A DNA stretch of 64,000 nucleotides, taken from positions 1 to 64,000 of the forward strand of contig CANROF010000087.1 in NCBI GenBank assembly GCA_947632155.1. The letters are read 5' to 3'. Shown here piece by piece: positions 45,038-53,758 of this stretch. Position 1 is the stretch's first letter. Every line of letters begins with the position of its first letter. This stretch comes from an uncultured Oscillospiraceae bacterium. GTDB taxonomy: Bacteria > Bacillota > Clostridia > Oscillospirales > Oscillospiraceae. The notes beneath the pieces were generated by a model, which did not search any database, was not told the origin of the DNA, and saw only the letters and a list, made by a program, of their open reading frames with translations. The position numbers were made by a program, and so were the translations under genes.

Positions 45038-45601
45038 ATGATTCTAGGATATGTTAGAGTTTCAACAGAAGAACAAAACGAAGCACGGCAACTTGAAACA
45101 ATGAAACACTACAACTGCGAAAGGGTTTTTATTGATAAGAAAAGCGGAAAAAATACAGAAAGACCACAACTTAAAGAATTGTTAGACTTTGCACGTTTTG
45201 GGGATATTGTTGTAATACACGACTTTTCACGCCTTGCACGCAATACACTTGACCTTCTACGTCTCACGTCTGACTTTGAAAATAAAGGAATTAAACTCAT
45301 TTCCTCACACGAGAACATTGACACCAGCACACCCACTGGAAAACTCATGCTTCAGATTTTGGGAAGTATAAACGAATTCGAGAGAAACATAATCAAAGAA
45401 AGACAGATAGAAGGGATAGCAATAGCAAAAAGACAGGGCAAATATAAAGGCAGAAAGCCAGTCAACCCAGCCAATTTTGAAGATTTACTCAATCAATACA
45501 AAAACAGACAGATAAAAACTAAAACACAACTCGCCCAAATGTTGAACATATCACGCCCAACATTAGACAAACTCCTGAAAAACATTGAAATTACAATATA
45601 A
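45038..45601 (+). CDS. small serine recombinase (resolvase/invertase type)
   Basis: 187 residues. The catalytic domain starts ILGYVRVSTEEQNEARQ, with nucleophile Ser near residue 9, and continues with DFSRLARN and TPTGKLMLQILGSINEFERNIIKERQIEGI. A C-terminal helix-turn-helix (KTKTQLAQMLNISRPTLDKLL) follows. It is the size of Hin/Gin invertases or Tn3 resolvases, not of large phage serine integrases. It may invert or resolve phage DNA, or mobilise this end. It is transcribed away from the structural genes' direction and ends at a hairpin terminator. Confidence 0.9.
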   Translation: MILGYVRVSTEEQNEARQLETMKHYNCERVFIDKKSGKNTERPQLKELLDFARFGDIVVIHDFSRLARNTLDLLRLTSDFENKGIKLISSHENIDTSTPTGKLMLQILGSINEFERNIIKERQIEGIAIAKRQGKYKGRKPVNPANFEDLLNQYKNRQIKTKTQLAQMLNISRPTLDKLLKNIEITI

Positions 45602-45638
45602 AAGCACATTTTAAACATTAAGAATAAGAAAACATTGA

Positions 45639-45686
45639 AAAGACAAGCAAAACGCCAACCTTACGGTTGCTTTTTGCTTGTCTTTA
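45639..45686 (+). terminator. terminator after the serine recombinase
   Basis: AAGACAAGCAAAA paired with TTTTGCTTGTCTT and an inner AACC/GGTT stem. Confidence 0.85.
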
Positions 45687-46284
45687 ATGGTTTATGTATG
45701 AGAATTGATTAAGTTATGATGTTTTATCTGTTATGTGTTGAAAATATGCAAAAATTTGTTTCTGTTATTATTGCTCATTATTTGCTCCATTTTATGACAC
45801 ACAACACAAGACACTCTACAACACACACAGACAGACCCCATCCTTTATCATATAACAACACCACACCCAACACTGACACACAACAGACAAGCACACAAGA
45901 CCACACACATTAAAATTTAACACTACACTTTAAGATTTAAACATAACACATTAAGATTTAAACACAACACATACACCTAACACATAACACATTAAACTTT
46001 AAACACTACACACAACACCAAACACATGACACTTTACACGTTCAAAATAACACACATCACACTCTACACCCCACACGTTCAAAATAACCCTCCAATTTTT
46101 CAATTATGCACACAACAGGACACATAAGAATGGATAAGTTGAGAATGACACTTTTTAATTTTTCACGTTTTACATTTTAAATTTTGCTCCTTATTTTTCT
46201 TTATATTATACCATTTTTATAATGCTTCAGTTTTTTACGCTCTAAATAATGACACTTTACATTGACACTTTTTTTATTTTGCCC

Positions 46285-46308
46285 TTAAAGTTCCACCATT
46301 TCCCTCCT
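46285..46308 (-). other. ribosome-site minigene, copy 1 (MVEL)
   Basis: Minus strand AGGAGGGAA directly followed by ATG GTG GAA CTT TAA. The unit is repeated 42 nt upstream almost unchanged. Confidence 0.45.
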
Positions 46309-46326
46309 ATCCTTTAAATTTAACCC

Positions 46327-46350
46327 TTAAAGTTCCACCATTTCCCTCCT
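46327..46350 (-). other. ribosome-site minigene, copy 2 (MVEL)
   Basis: Same AGGAGGGAA and ATG GTG GAA CTT TAA as copy 1. Confidence 0.45.
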
Positions 46351-46364
46351 ACTCCTTAAACTAC

Positions 46365-46405
46365 AACATCACCAATAAAAGCTGAAGGCTTTTATTGGTG
46401 ATGTT
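46365..46405. terminator. hairpin in the prophage noncoding region
   Basis: Perfect 18-bp stem AACATCACCAATAAAAGC with complement, T-rich on the plus side. Confidence 0.75.
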
Positions 46406-46596
46406 GTTTTGGGTTTGATTTTGGTTTTGTGGTTTTGTTGTTTTGGGTTTTGCTTGTTGTGTTTTGTGTTGTTGTTTTTGGTTTTGCTGTGTGTTGTTTT
46501 TGTGTCTGTCAGTGTTTCAGTTCTTGACTGTCTACGTTCTAAATTTTTACAATGACAGACATAATTTTAAACATTGACAGTCTGACTTTTTGACCT

Positions 46597-46622
46597 TTAA
46601 AGTTCCACCATTACACTCTTCC
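46597..46622 (-). other. ribosome-site minigene, copy 3 (MVEL)
   Basis: AGGAAGAGTGTA followed by the same ATG GTG GAA CTT TAA. The DNA after copies 1 and 3 shares TGTCAATGT, TGTCATT and TTTAGA-CGTA words. Confidence 0.45.
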
Positions 46623-46654
46623 TTATACATAAAACTTTATCCACTTTATCCTAT

Positions 46655-46699
46655 AAATTGGAGGCATTTTAAGGCGAAGCCTTAAAATGCCTCCAATTT
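46655..46699. terminator. terminator after the last tail gene
   Basis: Perfect 21-bp stem beginning AAATTGGAGGCATTTT, loop GAA, located downstream of the minus-strand gene ending at 46,775. Confidence 0.85.
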
Positions 46700-46774
46700 T
46701 GAATGTGTTGTGTGTTTATAAGTTGTTATAAATAGTAATTGAGTTTTTATTGTTATTGCTTGATAAATTGATGT

Positions 46775-48280
46775 TTATTGTTCAAAAGTGTAATAATATT
46801 GCAATTTTACACCTTCTCCTTCTGGTATCTGTTGCTGACTATCAAAAGTTTTGAAACTAAACAGATTGCCATACATTCCTTCTGTTGTGTATTTTAGACC
46901 ATTCTTATATACTTGTTGAGAATAACTTGAAGGGTCATTATAATAATATACACCAATTGAGGCATCCGTATGCGTGTTTTGGCTTCTATTGCTATAATCA
47001 CTTGTAAAGAAATATGGCTTGTTGTTAATAAAAGCAAAATTTAAGGCTTGAACTGCTGGTATAATTTCAATAATAGAGTTTTCTATATCATCCAAGTTAG
47101 AAAATACAATAGATTTTCCTTTATCATAAATAGAACCTTTATTATCACTTATACTATCAAAATAATAATATGAATCTGTCAACAAATAGTTTTCATTATA
47201 TTTGAAAATACGAGGTCTTTCAAATGTTGATGGTATTGTTATTGTTTTGTCATGTTCACTCTCTCTTGATAGTGTTTCTTTATTATAAGCATAGAGTGTC
47301 ATTTCGTGCGTGTATGTACTGAAACTATAAGCAGAATAAATATAACCATCCAATTCAAACACTGAATCATAATAGTTTCCTTGTACTATACTTGTTTTGC
47401 TTTCTTTCGTTTTTATATCTTTTGTGCCACTATTATAGCATATATAATAATCTCCTATGTGTGCCTGTAAGTAATCAATAGGTCTTTGCAAAGTTAAATC
47501 ATAACGTACATCATCTGAATTTATTGACTTTCTTTCTCCCGTTTCTAAATTAAAAACAAAACGGCTCTTATTATAGTCATTTATTTTAACACCACCAAGC
47601 AAAATTTCATTATCTTCCGTCCATACTGTGCCTCCATCCTCTGACTTGACACCTGGTATCATAAAATAACCATTTTCATTATTCTCGCCCAATAGTTTGT
47701 TGTTATTCTCTACTGAACGCATTAAAGTAATACCATTATATATATTCCTATCATTCAAAACATTAACCCCTACACAGATTGCATTAAATGAACCACTTAA
47801 AACACCTGGTTCCCATTTCCACTGTAAGCCATGCCGTCTATGAGAAACAAGTGTTTCGCCCTCTAATGGGATTAAATAACCCTCTTTTGTTTTTGTTGCT
47901 GCAACCTTAACTGTTGCATATCCTACAATTTTTGAGTCATCTATTGCATTTAATGCTGATGTATAAACAGGAAGAACATTACTTTTTGAATTTAACCCAT
48001 TCTTTTCTGAATCTTGCAAATTCAAAAGATAAACTGTTATCTGAAACCCTGAATCTGCATTATCTCTATATTGCACATATTTTTGTGTAATAGCACCCGC
48101 ATTTGAGAGTATCCACGTTTGTCCTCCTTCTATTGGTGAAGCATTTGCAAAAATACCATCTATGCCCTCATGCGCTACAATTTCCTCGAATAATTGAGTC
48201 ACTGTGTTTGTGACATCCAAATCCAACGTGCCTTTATCACTCTTAACCTTTATTTTTCCTATACAATGCATACCATCCAT
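46775..48280 (-). CDS. phage tail-tip or receptor-binding protein, unknown fold
   Basis: 501 residues, AT-rich codon use, no family recognised. It is rich in Tyr, Asn and Ser and shows repeated beta-strand-like blocks, perhaps a propeller or fibre head (VKVAATKTKEGYLIPL, then YNKETLSRES, YYYFDSISDNKGS). As the last gene of the structural run after baseplate genes it is probably a receptor-binding or decorating protein. GGAGG lies before the ATG, 17 nt after the upstream gene. Confidence 0.6.
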   Translation of the reverse strand: MDGMHCIGKIKVKSDKGTLDLDVTNTVTQLFEEIVAHEGIDGIFANASPIEGGQTWILSNAGAITQKYVQYRDNADSGFQITVYLLNLQDSEKNGLNSKSNVLPVYTSALNAIDDSKIVGYATVKVAATKTKEGYLIPLEGETLVSHRRHGLQWKWEPGVLSGSFNAICVGVNVLNDRNIYNGITLMRSVENNNKLLGENNENGYFMIPGVKSEDGGTVWTEDNEILLGGVKINDYNKSRFVFNLETGERKSINSDDVRYDLTLQRPIDYLQAHIGDYYICYNSGTKDIKTKESKTSIVQGNYYDSVFELDGYIYSAYSFSTYTHEMTLYAYNKETLSRESEHDKTITIPSTFERPRIFKYNENYLLTDSYYYFDSISDNKGSIYDKGKSIVFSNLDDIENSIIEIIPAVQALNFAFINNKPYFFTSDYSNRSQNTHTDASIGVYYYNDPSSYSQQVYKNGLKYTTEGMYGNLFSFKTFDSQQQIPEGEGVKLQYYYTFEQ

Positions 48281-48297
48281 ATCATTATCCTCCTTTA

Positions 48298-49953
48298 TTA
48301 CTTAAAAAATTCTATTTCTAAATTATCTCCTAAACTCAAAACATTTTCATCTTTTGCCTTGCTCACTTTAAACCCTGAACGCTTTTCTTCTTCTATAAAT
48401 TGCAAACGTTCAAAAAATTCACTCATTGACTGTCTAAATCTTTCATCTTGTAATAAGTCTTGAATTTTCAAAACGTCAGCTTCTTCCCAATGGTCTTTTA
48501 CTACAACAGGGGCAATAGCATTACTTACAACATTATCAAACAGTCTCACTATATCAAAAACACTTATGCCCCAATCTTTAAAATTCTTATATAACACATC
48601 ATCTTTTAGCGTGTCTATACTGTCAAAATAAGAGAATGATAAGAAGGCATAAAATGAATTTAAAAAGCTATCTATGAGTTTTAATGTGTCATGCTCTACA
48701 TAGTCAGTTTTTGCTGGTTGAGGTTGTCCCTCATACATCAAAACATAGTCATCATTTAAAATTAACCACTCAAAAACTTTTGTTATTGCTTTCCTTTTCT
48801 TTTCTTCTAATTCTCCTACTTGGTCCCTTGGTGTTTCACTCTCAAAACCCCATAATGCACCTGGCTTCACAAACCAATAATACAGGTCATCCTCATCTTC
48901 TGGCTCAAACCAATACTCCACAACAAAAGGGCCTTTCTTTATTTCTGGTAGATGTAAATAAACATCCCCTTGGTATCTATGCAATCCTTCCTGAACAGGC
49001 ACATCAAATTCATCATATGAACCGTCTGGATAATATAACCTAAAATGCAAACTTCCACCATGTCCACCACCTGAACCACCACCACCTGAACCACCACCAC
49101 TTCCACCATACTCTAAATCTAACTCAAAATCATACGTAAAACGCACATCAGGGCCTATGTAGTCATCTTCACTCCCTAATTGGGGCGTTTTTTGCTTTTC
49201 TTCTTCTTTACGTTTTTCCTTTTCTTCTGGCGTTTCATTTATCAATATGTCCCCATTTTCTAACGTTAGAGGCATAATGTAATAATAATCTCCATTTATC
49301 AAAGTCAATACATCTGACCCCTGACCTGTTCCACTTGGCCCATTTAGTCTTATCGTCTGACTATTTCTCACATCTTCCTTAACCCTGAAATTTAAATACA
49401 ACTGCACAGCATCCACATATTCTACAACATCTTGCAACGCTTGAATCTGCACGACGCCGCGCGCGGCGTCGTGTCGAGCTTGTATTGTGAGAAGGGGATT
49501 GTTTTGTTTGTAGTTTATGTATTCTATTGTATTTATTGGATAAGAGATAAGGGCTTGTAGTCCTGCATAACCCCTATTTTCTACACTATTATTACAAATA
49601 CTCAAAGGCATCAATACTTCTTGCCCTGCTGCACCTTCTACATCTGACAATGACAAACACAAATACTTCCCTTTTGGATTATGTCCGTCCCTGTCTTGTG
49701 TTTGCATTTTCTCAACTTTTCCAAAAGTTTCGTAGATATAACGCCTTCCTATCAATATTCCACATATTAAACTAAACAACTCCTGACTATTCGCAGGAAC
49801 TAAACTCACGCCTTGCTTGCCTAAATTATGCACAACTCGCGGATTTTCTGGAATTTCTGAAACACTTGAACTTCCGCATATATAACCAATTTCAAACCAA
49901 CGACTATCCAAACCCTGCACATCTTCACCTTTAAACTTGAAAAACACAAACAT
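48298..49953 (-). CDS. phage tail fibre-like protein with glycine-rich hinge
   Basis: 551 residues. The N-terminal half is beta-rich (LQALISYPINTIEYIN, LYLNFRVKED). A flexible linker GGSGGGSGGGGSGGG (near residue 285) joins a compact domain (LHFRLYYPDGSYDEFDVPVQEGLHRYQGD), then a helical C-terminal half. No family is recognised; a modular tail fibre or collar is likely. Two iteron-promoter modules lie in the 900-bp gap upstream, so this gene and the next have their own transcription. A 24-bp GC palindrome lies within its coding sequence. Confidence 0.6.
   Translation of the reverse strand: MFVFFKFKGEDVQGLDSRWFEIGYICGSSSVSEIPENPRVVHNLGKQGVSLVPANSQELFSLICGILIGRRYIYETFGKVEKMQTQDRDGHNPKGKYLCLSLSDVEGAAGQEVLMPLSICNNSVENRGYAGLQALISYPINTIEYINYKQNNPLLTIQARHDAARGVVQIQALQDVVEYVDAVQLYLNFRVKEDVRNSQTIRLNGPSGTGQGSDVLTLINGDYYYIMPLTLENGDILINETPEEKEKRKEEEKQKTPQLGSEDDYIGPDVRFTYDFELDLEYGGSGGGSGGGGSGGGHGGSLHFRLYYPDGSYDEFDVPVQEGLHRYQGDVYLHLPEIKKGPFVVEYWFEPEDEDDLYYWFVKPGALWGFESETPRDQVGELEEKKRKAITKVFEWLILNDDYVLMYEGQPQPAKTDYVEHDTLKLIDSFLNSFYAFLSFSYFDSIDTLKDDVLYKNFKDWGISVFDIVRLFDNVVSNAIAPVVVKDHWEEADVLKIQDLLQDERFRQSMSEFFERLQFIEEEKRSGFKVSKAKDENVLSLGDNLEIEFFK
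49450..49473. repeat. perfect 24-bp GC-rich palindrome inside a tail gene
   Basis: CACGACGCCGCG directly followed by its complement, in an AT-rich gene. It encodes part of RHDAARGVVQ on the minus strand. Confidence 0.9.
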
Positions 49954-49989
49954 CACCACCAATTAACACATAACATATAACACATTATG

Positions 49990-50201
49990 CTTTTTGTCTT
50001 TTTCTTCTTGTTGTTTGTCTTGTTGTTGTTTTTCTTTTATTTATTATGTATTATGTACTATGTTTATCTTTAACGTTTTCTTCTTTCTATTATATACTGT
50101 GTAGATGTCCTTGTTTATGCATAACCCTTAAAATTAACTGTCCACATTATCTTCAACTGTCCAATCTAAATTTAACTGTCCAAATTATAGCCAACTGTCC
50201 A
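49990..50201 (-). promoter_or_regulatory. iteron-promoter module A
   Basis: Four exact AACTGTCCA iterons (TGGACAGTT on the minus strand) at 50,136, 50,155, 50,174 and 50,193 have a strict 19-bp period. TATAAT lies at 50,094-50,089 with no good -35. A conserved leader of about 95 nt follows toward the gene starting at 49,953. Confidence 0.7.
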
Positions 50202-50339
50202 AGTTATAACATACAAACCCTACACATAAACATAATACCATAACAAAACAAGCAAACAAGCAAAAACAACAAACCAAAACATCAAAACATAACACAATAA
50301 CTACAAGCAAAAACACAAACACAAACACATAAAACATTA
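50202..50339. other. A/C-rich spacer between the two modules
   Basis: About 140 bp of plus-strand ACAAA/AACA low-complexity sequence; no gene seen. Confidence 0.5.
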
Positions 50340-50576
50340 TAATCTATCTTGTTTTCTTCTTGTTGTTTTACTGCCTTGTTGTTTTACTGCCTTGTTGTTG
50401 TTTTTCTTTTTTATTTATTATGTATTATGTTTCATGTTTTACTTTTTACGTTTTTTCCTTCTATTATATACTATGTAGATGTCCTTATAACTGCAGAATC
50501 GTCAAAATTTACTGTCTAACCCTAAAAATAACTGTAGATAACTACTTAAACTGTTCAACCTAACCCTAACTGTCAA
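50340..50576 (-). promoter_or_regulatory. iteron-promoter module B (degenerate copy)
   Basis: Same layout as module A: TATAAT at 50,468-50,463 within TATATACTATGTAGATGTCC, the conserved leader, and ACTGT-containing iterons at about 50,510, 50,530, 50,549 and 50,568 (19-20-bp steps). Confidence 0.6.
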
Positions 50577-50810
50577 AAATTTTTCTAAACATAACCATTA
50601 TTTACATTTATATCCTTTTATAGTGTCTCTAACTTTTACATTTATGCTTTTACTCATTTTATACTATGCATCCTTATTTTGTATCTCTGTATTAAGTTAT
50701 TTTTAACTGTTCAAAATATAAAACAACTAGATGCATTCTTTACACTTTATGCTATTTATTTATACCATTATCTTTTTCTACACTGTCCATTTTTAAAATT
50801 TTACATCTTG
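50577..50810. other. AT-rich noncoding spacer
   Basis: No gene. A weak third -10-like segment (TATACTATGCATCC near 50,682) and isolated ACTGTTCA and ACTGTCCA words suggest decayed module remains. Confidence 0.4.
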
Positions 50811-50853
50811 ACTTTTGAAAATTGAGGCATTATATGCCCCAATTTTCAAAAGT
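50811..50853. terminator. terminator after the 396-residue tail gene
   Basis: 20-bp stem starting ACTTTTGAAAATTG with one mismatch and a short AT loop, just downstream of the minus-strand gene ending at 50,871. Confidence 0.8.
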
Positions 50854-50870
50854 TAAAGGGTGGATTGTGT

Positions 50871-52061
50871 TTAAATTCTGCCCTGTGTTCTTGTAATTGT
50901 GCCTTGATACTGTTTATCTTGTATTATAGCCGTTAGTTCATTGTTATCATTGAAAACATACTCGAAGGAGTGCATGACTTCCATTGGAAATTTCAACTTA
51001 AACCCATTATCAAAAATCTCCAAACTCTCAAAAAACTTTTGAATTAAACCCTTTACATACGCCCCATCTTCGTCCAAAATAAACCCTATCTCTTCACCTT
51101 TGCTTGTTGTGTACATAAAATAAAAGCCGTTGTCTGTTTTTGTTATTCTTCCTGTTCCATTTACGCCCGTATCGTCTGTTCCTGCTCCAAAACGCATTAC
51201 AGGAACAGGGTTGCCGTTTTCGTCTAATTCAAAATGGAATTTCTGTTTACAGTGTTTATATTCTGCCTTATAGATAAAGAATTTAAACTTTTCCCTTTCA
51301 CTGTCTGCCATATCTGGATACTTATCCCATGGGTCAATGTCTGTAACATATTTATACGCATCAGGCCCCTCTATTGATGTATACCAATAGTAGTGGTCTT
51401 CTGCATAGCCCGCCTTATTGACTGAATAAAAGAACTGCTCTTTTTCTTCACTAAGTTTGACAGTGTAGAAACTAACAGTCCAATCCTTTATCTCTATAAA
51501 GTTTACTATCTGCCCAGGGTTTGCTTTTCGTGCATCCATACTCCAAAAGTTAGTCTGTATCTGCTGCGCGAATAGTCCATCTGATAGAATAGATGTTGCT
51601 TGTATTAAGGATGCCTGTATTGTTTCCTCTTTTAAAACTTTCGCAATAGTTGTTATTTGTACATCTTCGCTCTCATATAATGAAAAACTCTCTATGTCTA
51701 ACGTGTCATTTTCTGCGTTATTTTTAAAATTAACAGTTATCTTTTCTATGTCATTCCCTGCAAGGTTCAGTTGTGAGTAGTTTGTAAAGTATCCTTCTTC
51801 GTCTTGTCTGTCCTTATTAAAAACAACGCAAAAGGTGTCCGTCTTTATGTCCTTGTTTTTATATTCAACAGAAACACTAACAGAAGCCTTTATGTTGTAA
51901 GAATAAGAAGAAGCCCCATTATTCTTTACTTTTTGAATAAACAAGAGAGAAGATGCAGCTGATTCATAGTTTGACGGCATAACAAAAACACGCTCTCCAT
52001 TTGGTTCTATGCTGAAAGGCTCTGTAATGCTCCACAAGGCCCCCTCTTTATAACTGACCAT
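50871..52061 (-). CDS. phage baseplate/tail-tip protein
   Basis: 396 residues; overlaps the hub gene by 14 nt. No named family, but position and beta-rich composition (YNIKASVSVSVEYKNKDIKTDTF; FGAGTDDTGVNGTGRITKTDNGFYFMY) suit a tail-tip or upper-fibre protein. The C-terminal part resembles structural proteins ending in a short helical segment. A terminator follows, separating it from the fibre genes. Confidence 0.6.
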   Translation of the reverse strand: MVSYKEGALWSITEPFSIEPNGERVFVMPSNYESAASSLLFIQKVKNNGASSYSYNIKASVSVSVEYKNKDIKTDTFCVVFNKDRQDEEGYFTNYSQLNLAGNDIEKITVNFKNNAENDTLDIESFSLYESEDVQITTIAKVLKEETIQASLIQATSILSDGLFAQQIQTNFWSMDARKANPGQIVNFIEIKDWTVSFYTVKLSEEKEQFFYSVNKAGYAEDHYYWYTSIEGPDAYKYVTDIDPWDKYPDMADSEREKFKFFIYKAEYKHCKQKFHFELDENGNPVPVMRFGAGTDDTGVNGTGRITKTDNGFYFMYTTSKGEEIGFILDEDGAYVKGLIQKFFESLEIFDNGFKLKFPMEVMHSFEYVFNDNNELTAIIQDKQYQGTITRTQGRI

Positions 52062-53376
52062 CTACTCCACCCCCTAAAACTAAACACCTTACACCTAATT
52101 GTAGCAAGCCCCAACCTTGCCCGTCATACTCTGCGTCTATTGTGTGAATATAACCCAAATAGTCCAAATCTGCGTCTGTGTCTTGTATTCTGACAATATC
52201 CCCAATGTCAACAGATAAATCCTTATCCTCTACATTTGCCAAAATATAAGGCATTTTTTGCGTTGCTCTCTCATACAATAAATCCAACAACTTCTCTGCA
52301 TCTGCCTTTTTCTGAATAAGTATGCTGTCAACTGTCAAACTTTGCACCGTCTCAACATTTAAGTCCTTTTCTATGTATGCTCCAGCACTCTCTATCACTT
52401 TTCCCCATATTTCAACGTTTACAATATCATCCTCTTCTGCTGGATTATTCAAAACAAAAGAAAGCGTGGATGCTGTGTATGAGATAGAAGATATTGTTGT
52501 GTTGTTATTGCTTGAACATTTAACATTATCCAACTCATAAAAATTAGAAATTCCTAAATCATAACTATTAAATGTATTTTCTCCGCTTTTTACTACTAAA
52601 TCCCCTATTTTTAACACATTTTGAACATCTGACACGTTGCACGCTGTATATCCAACCCTTAACTGATTGTATGATGAAAACAGGGAAAAGCCAAACTCTG
52701 AATCTGTCAAATAGTGGTTTCTGTCTTGTCTTGTGTATGTAATAACAGGCTCACCGTTAATTTGTTTAGATTTAAAAATTATTTTGTTATCTGCTGAAAC
52801 ATAACAATAACAGTCAACAGCACGGCATAATTCTTTTAATTGCTCCGCCATTTCCCTCCTATTTAATACTGTATAATTTAACTCTAAATTCTCTATCTTT
52901 TCATCTATCACAACATCTTCACGCTCTACATTATAAAGGGAAAGAAGGGCGTAAATGTAGTCGTAGAGTTTAATGTTTCTGTCTATTTGTAGTCCGTTTG
53001 TGTTAGAGTTTAAGATAAAATGTAGTCTGTCACACGCTCTGACGCTGACGCTTTGCGTGTCAATGTGTGTGGGTGCTGAAAAGTCAACAATAAAGCCCGT
53101 AAAAATTGGACTCTGTTTTTCTTCATCCCTATACACTACCAACTCTTGCCCGTTTTTAATGTCTTTATATTTTGCTGTTTCACTGTTCACATTAAATTCA
53201 TTATAAAGATTGGAAAACTGTAAATTAACCTCTCCACTTTGGATATCTGCCTGTATCTGCGTTATATCACTATCTGTTGCACGATTGAGGGCAAAGCCCT
53301 CAATCGTGTTATCTGTTTCGTGGAATGTGTAAAATTGATTTTCTCCTGTTTTTATTGTTATTGTTAGATTATTCAT
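52048..53376 (-). CDS. phage baseplate hub / tail-associated protein
   Basis: 442 residues. The N-terminal part (ITQIQADIQSGEVNLQFSNLYNEFN, RDEEKQSPIFTGFIVDFSAP, VRACDRLHFILN) has the beta-fold pattern of tail hub proteins related to the gp27/prophage tail family. The end (VDIGDIVRIQDTDADLDYLGYIHTIDAEYDG) is also typical of such hubs. GGAGGTG lies before the ATG. No lytic domain is evident. A perfect hairpin (53,280-53,308) lies inside the coding region. Confidence 0.7.
   Translation of the reverse strand: MNNLTITIKTGENQFYTFHETDNTIEGFALNRATDSDITQIQADIQSGEVNLQFSNLYNEFNVNSETAKYKDIKNGQELVVYRDEEKQSPIFTGFIVDFSAPTHIDTQSVSVRACDRLHFILNSNTNGLQIDRNIKLYDYIYALLSLYNVEREDVVIDEKIENLELNYTVLNRREMAEQLKELCRAVDCYCYVSADNKIIFKSKQINGEPVITYTRQDRNHYLTDSEFGFSLFSSYNQLRVGYTACNVSDVQNVLKIGDLVVKSGENTFNSYDLGISNFYELDNVKCSSNNNTTISSISYTASTLSFVLNNPAEEDDIVNVEIWGKVIESAGAYIEKDLNVETVQSLTVDSILIQKKADAEKLLDLLYERATQKMPYILANVEDKDLSVDIGDIVRIQDTDADLDYLGYIHTIDAEYDGQGWGLLQLGVRCLVLGGGVDGQL
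53280..53308. repeat. perfect 13-bp hairpin within the hub gene
   Basis: CACGATTGAGGGC, loop AAA, GCCCTCAATCGTG, near the 5' end of the gene. Confidence 0.8.
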
Positions 53377-53395
53377 TATCTACACCTCCACTCTG

Positions 53396-53758
53396 TCAGT
53401 TTTCAATGAGTTCCAAACTAAAATTACTCCAGCACCCCATAGCATCCGCTTCTATACTGCGCTCCTTGTCATAAACAGCATAACCTACAAACTCCACACG
53501 TTCTGCGTCTTTATCTTGAAAAACTACGGAAACGTTTAGGCTGTCCTTATCAATAGCATCCGTAATCTCTTTATAATGCTCGTCTGATATATAAGATGCC
53601 CCAACTGTCAGTTTCCACTTTTTACATACAAGGCGGAGTCTATTGTAGCCTGTGAGTGAGTTTCTGCCCCCTTTTGTTATGTCAAACTGTTGAGGGTGAT
53701 ATGAGTCGAGTTCTTTTAATTCTATCCCATTTACTGAAACAAAAACACCGTCAAGCAT
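53396..53758 (-). CDS. phage distal-tail-type small protein
   Basis: 120 residues lying between the tape measure and the hub, where siphoviruses encode the distal tail protein. It starts VFVSVNGIELKELDSYHPQQFDITKGGRNSLTG; short beta strands suit a tail ring or adaptor. It overlaps the tape-measure stop by 8 nt and has an AGGAGGGG site. Confidence 0.65.
   Translation of the reverse strand: MLDGVFVSVNGIELKELDSYHPQQFDITKGGRNSLTGYNRLRLVCKKWKLTVGASYISDEHYKEITDAIDKDSLNVSVVFQDKDAERVEFVGYAVYDKERSIEADAMGCWSNFSLELIEN

Larger units (their letters stand above)
45687..46774. other. 1.1-kb noncoding AT-rich region with strand-biased low complexity
   Basis: No credible gene. From about 45,790 to 46,100 the plus strand is nearly free of G and built from ACACA and TTTAAACA words. 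From 46,400 to 46,510 it turns T/G-rich. Two strong hairpins (46,365; 46,655), three short minigenes and an extended -10 on the minus strand (TGGTATAAT near 46,215) lie inside. It follows the last tail gene on the minus strand. Confidence 0.6.

Noticed and set aside
45716..45913. Open frame of 65 codons rich in His and Thr
   Set aside because: It lies in ACACA low-complexity DNA and lacks a ribosome site.
50136..50201. Plasmid-type replication origin
   Set aside because: Iterons alone are not enough; no replication initiator gene is visible and a -10 box with duplicated leader favours a promoter role.
52846..52870. Fourth copy of the minigene motif inside the hub gene
   Set aside because: AGGAGGGAAATGG matches, but the frame continues as the hub protein with no immediate stop.
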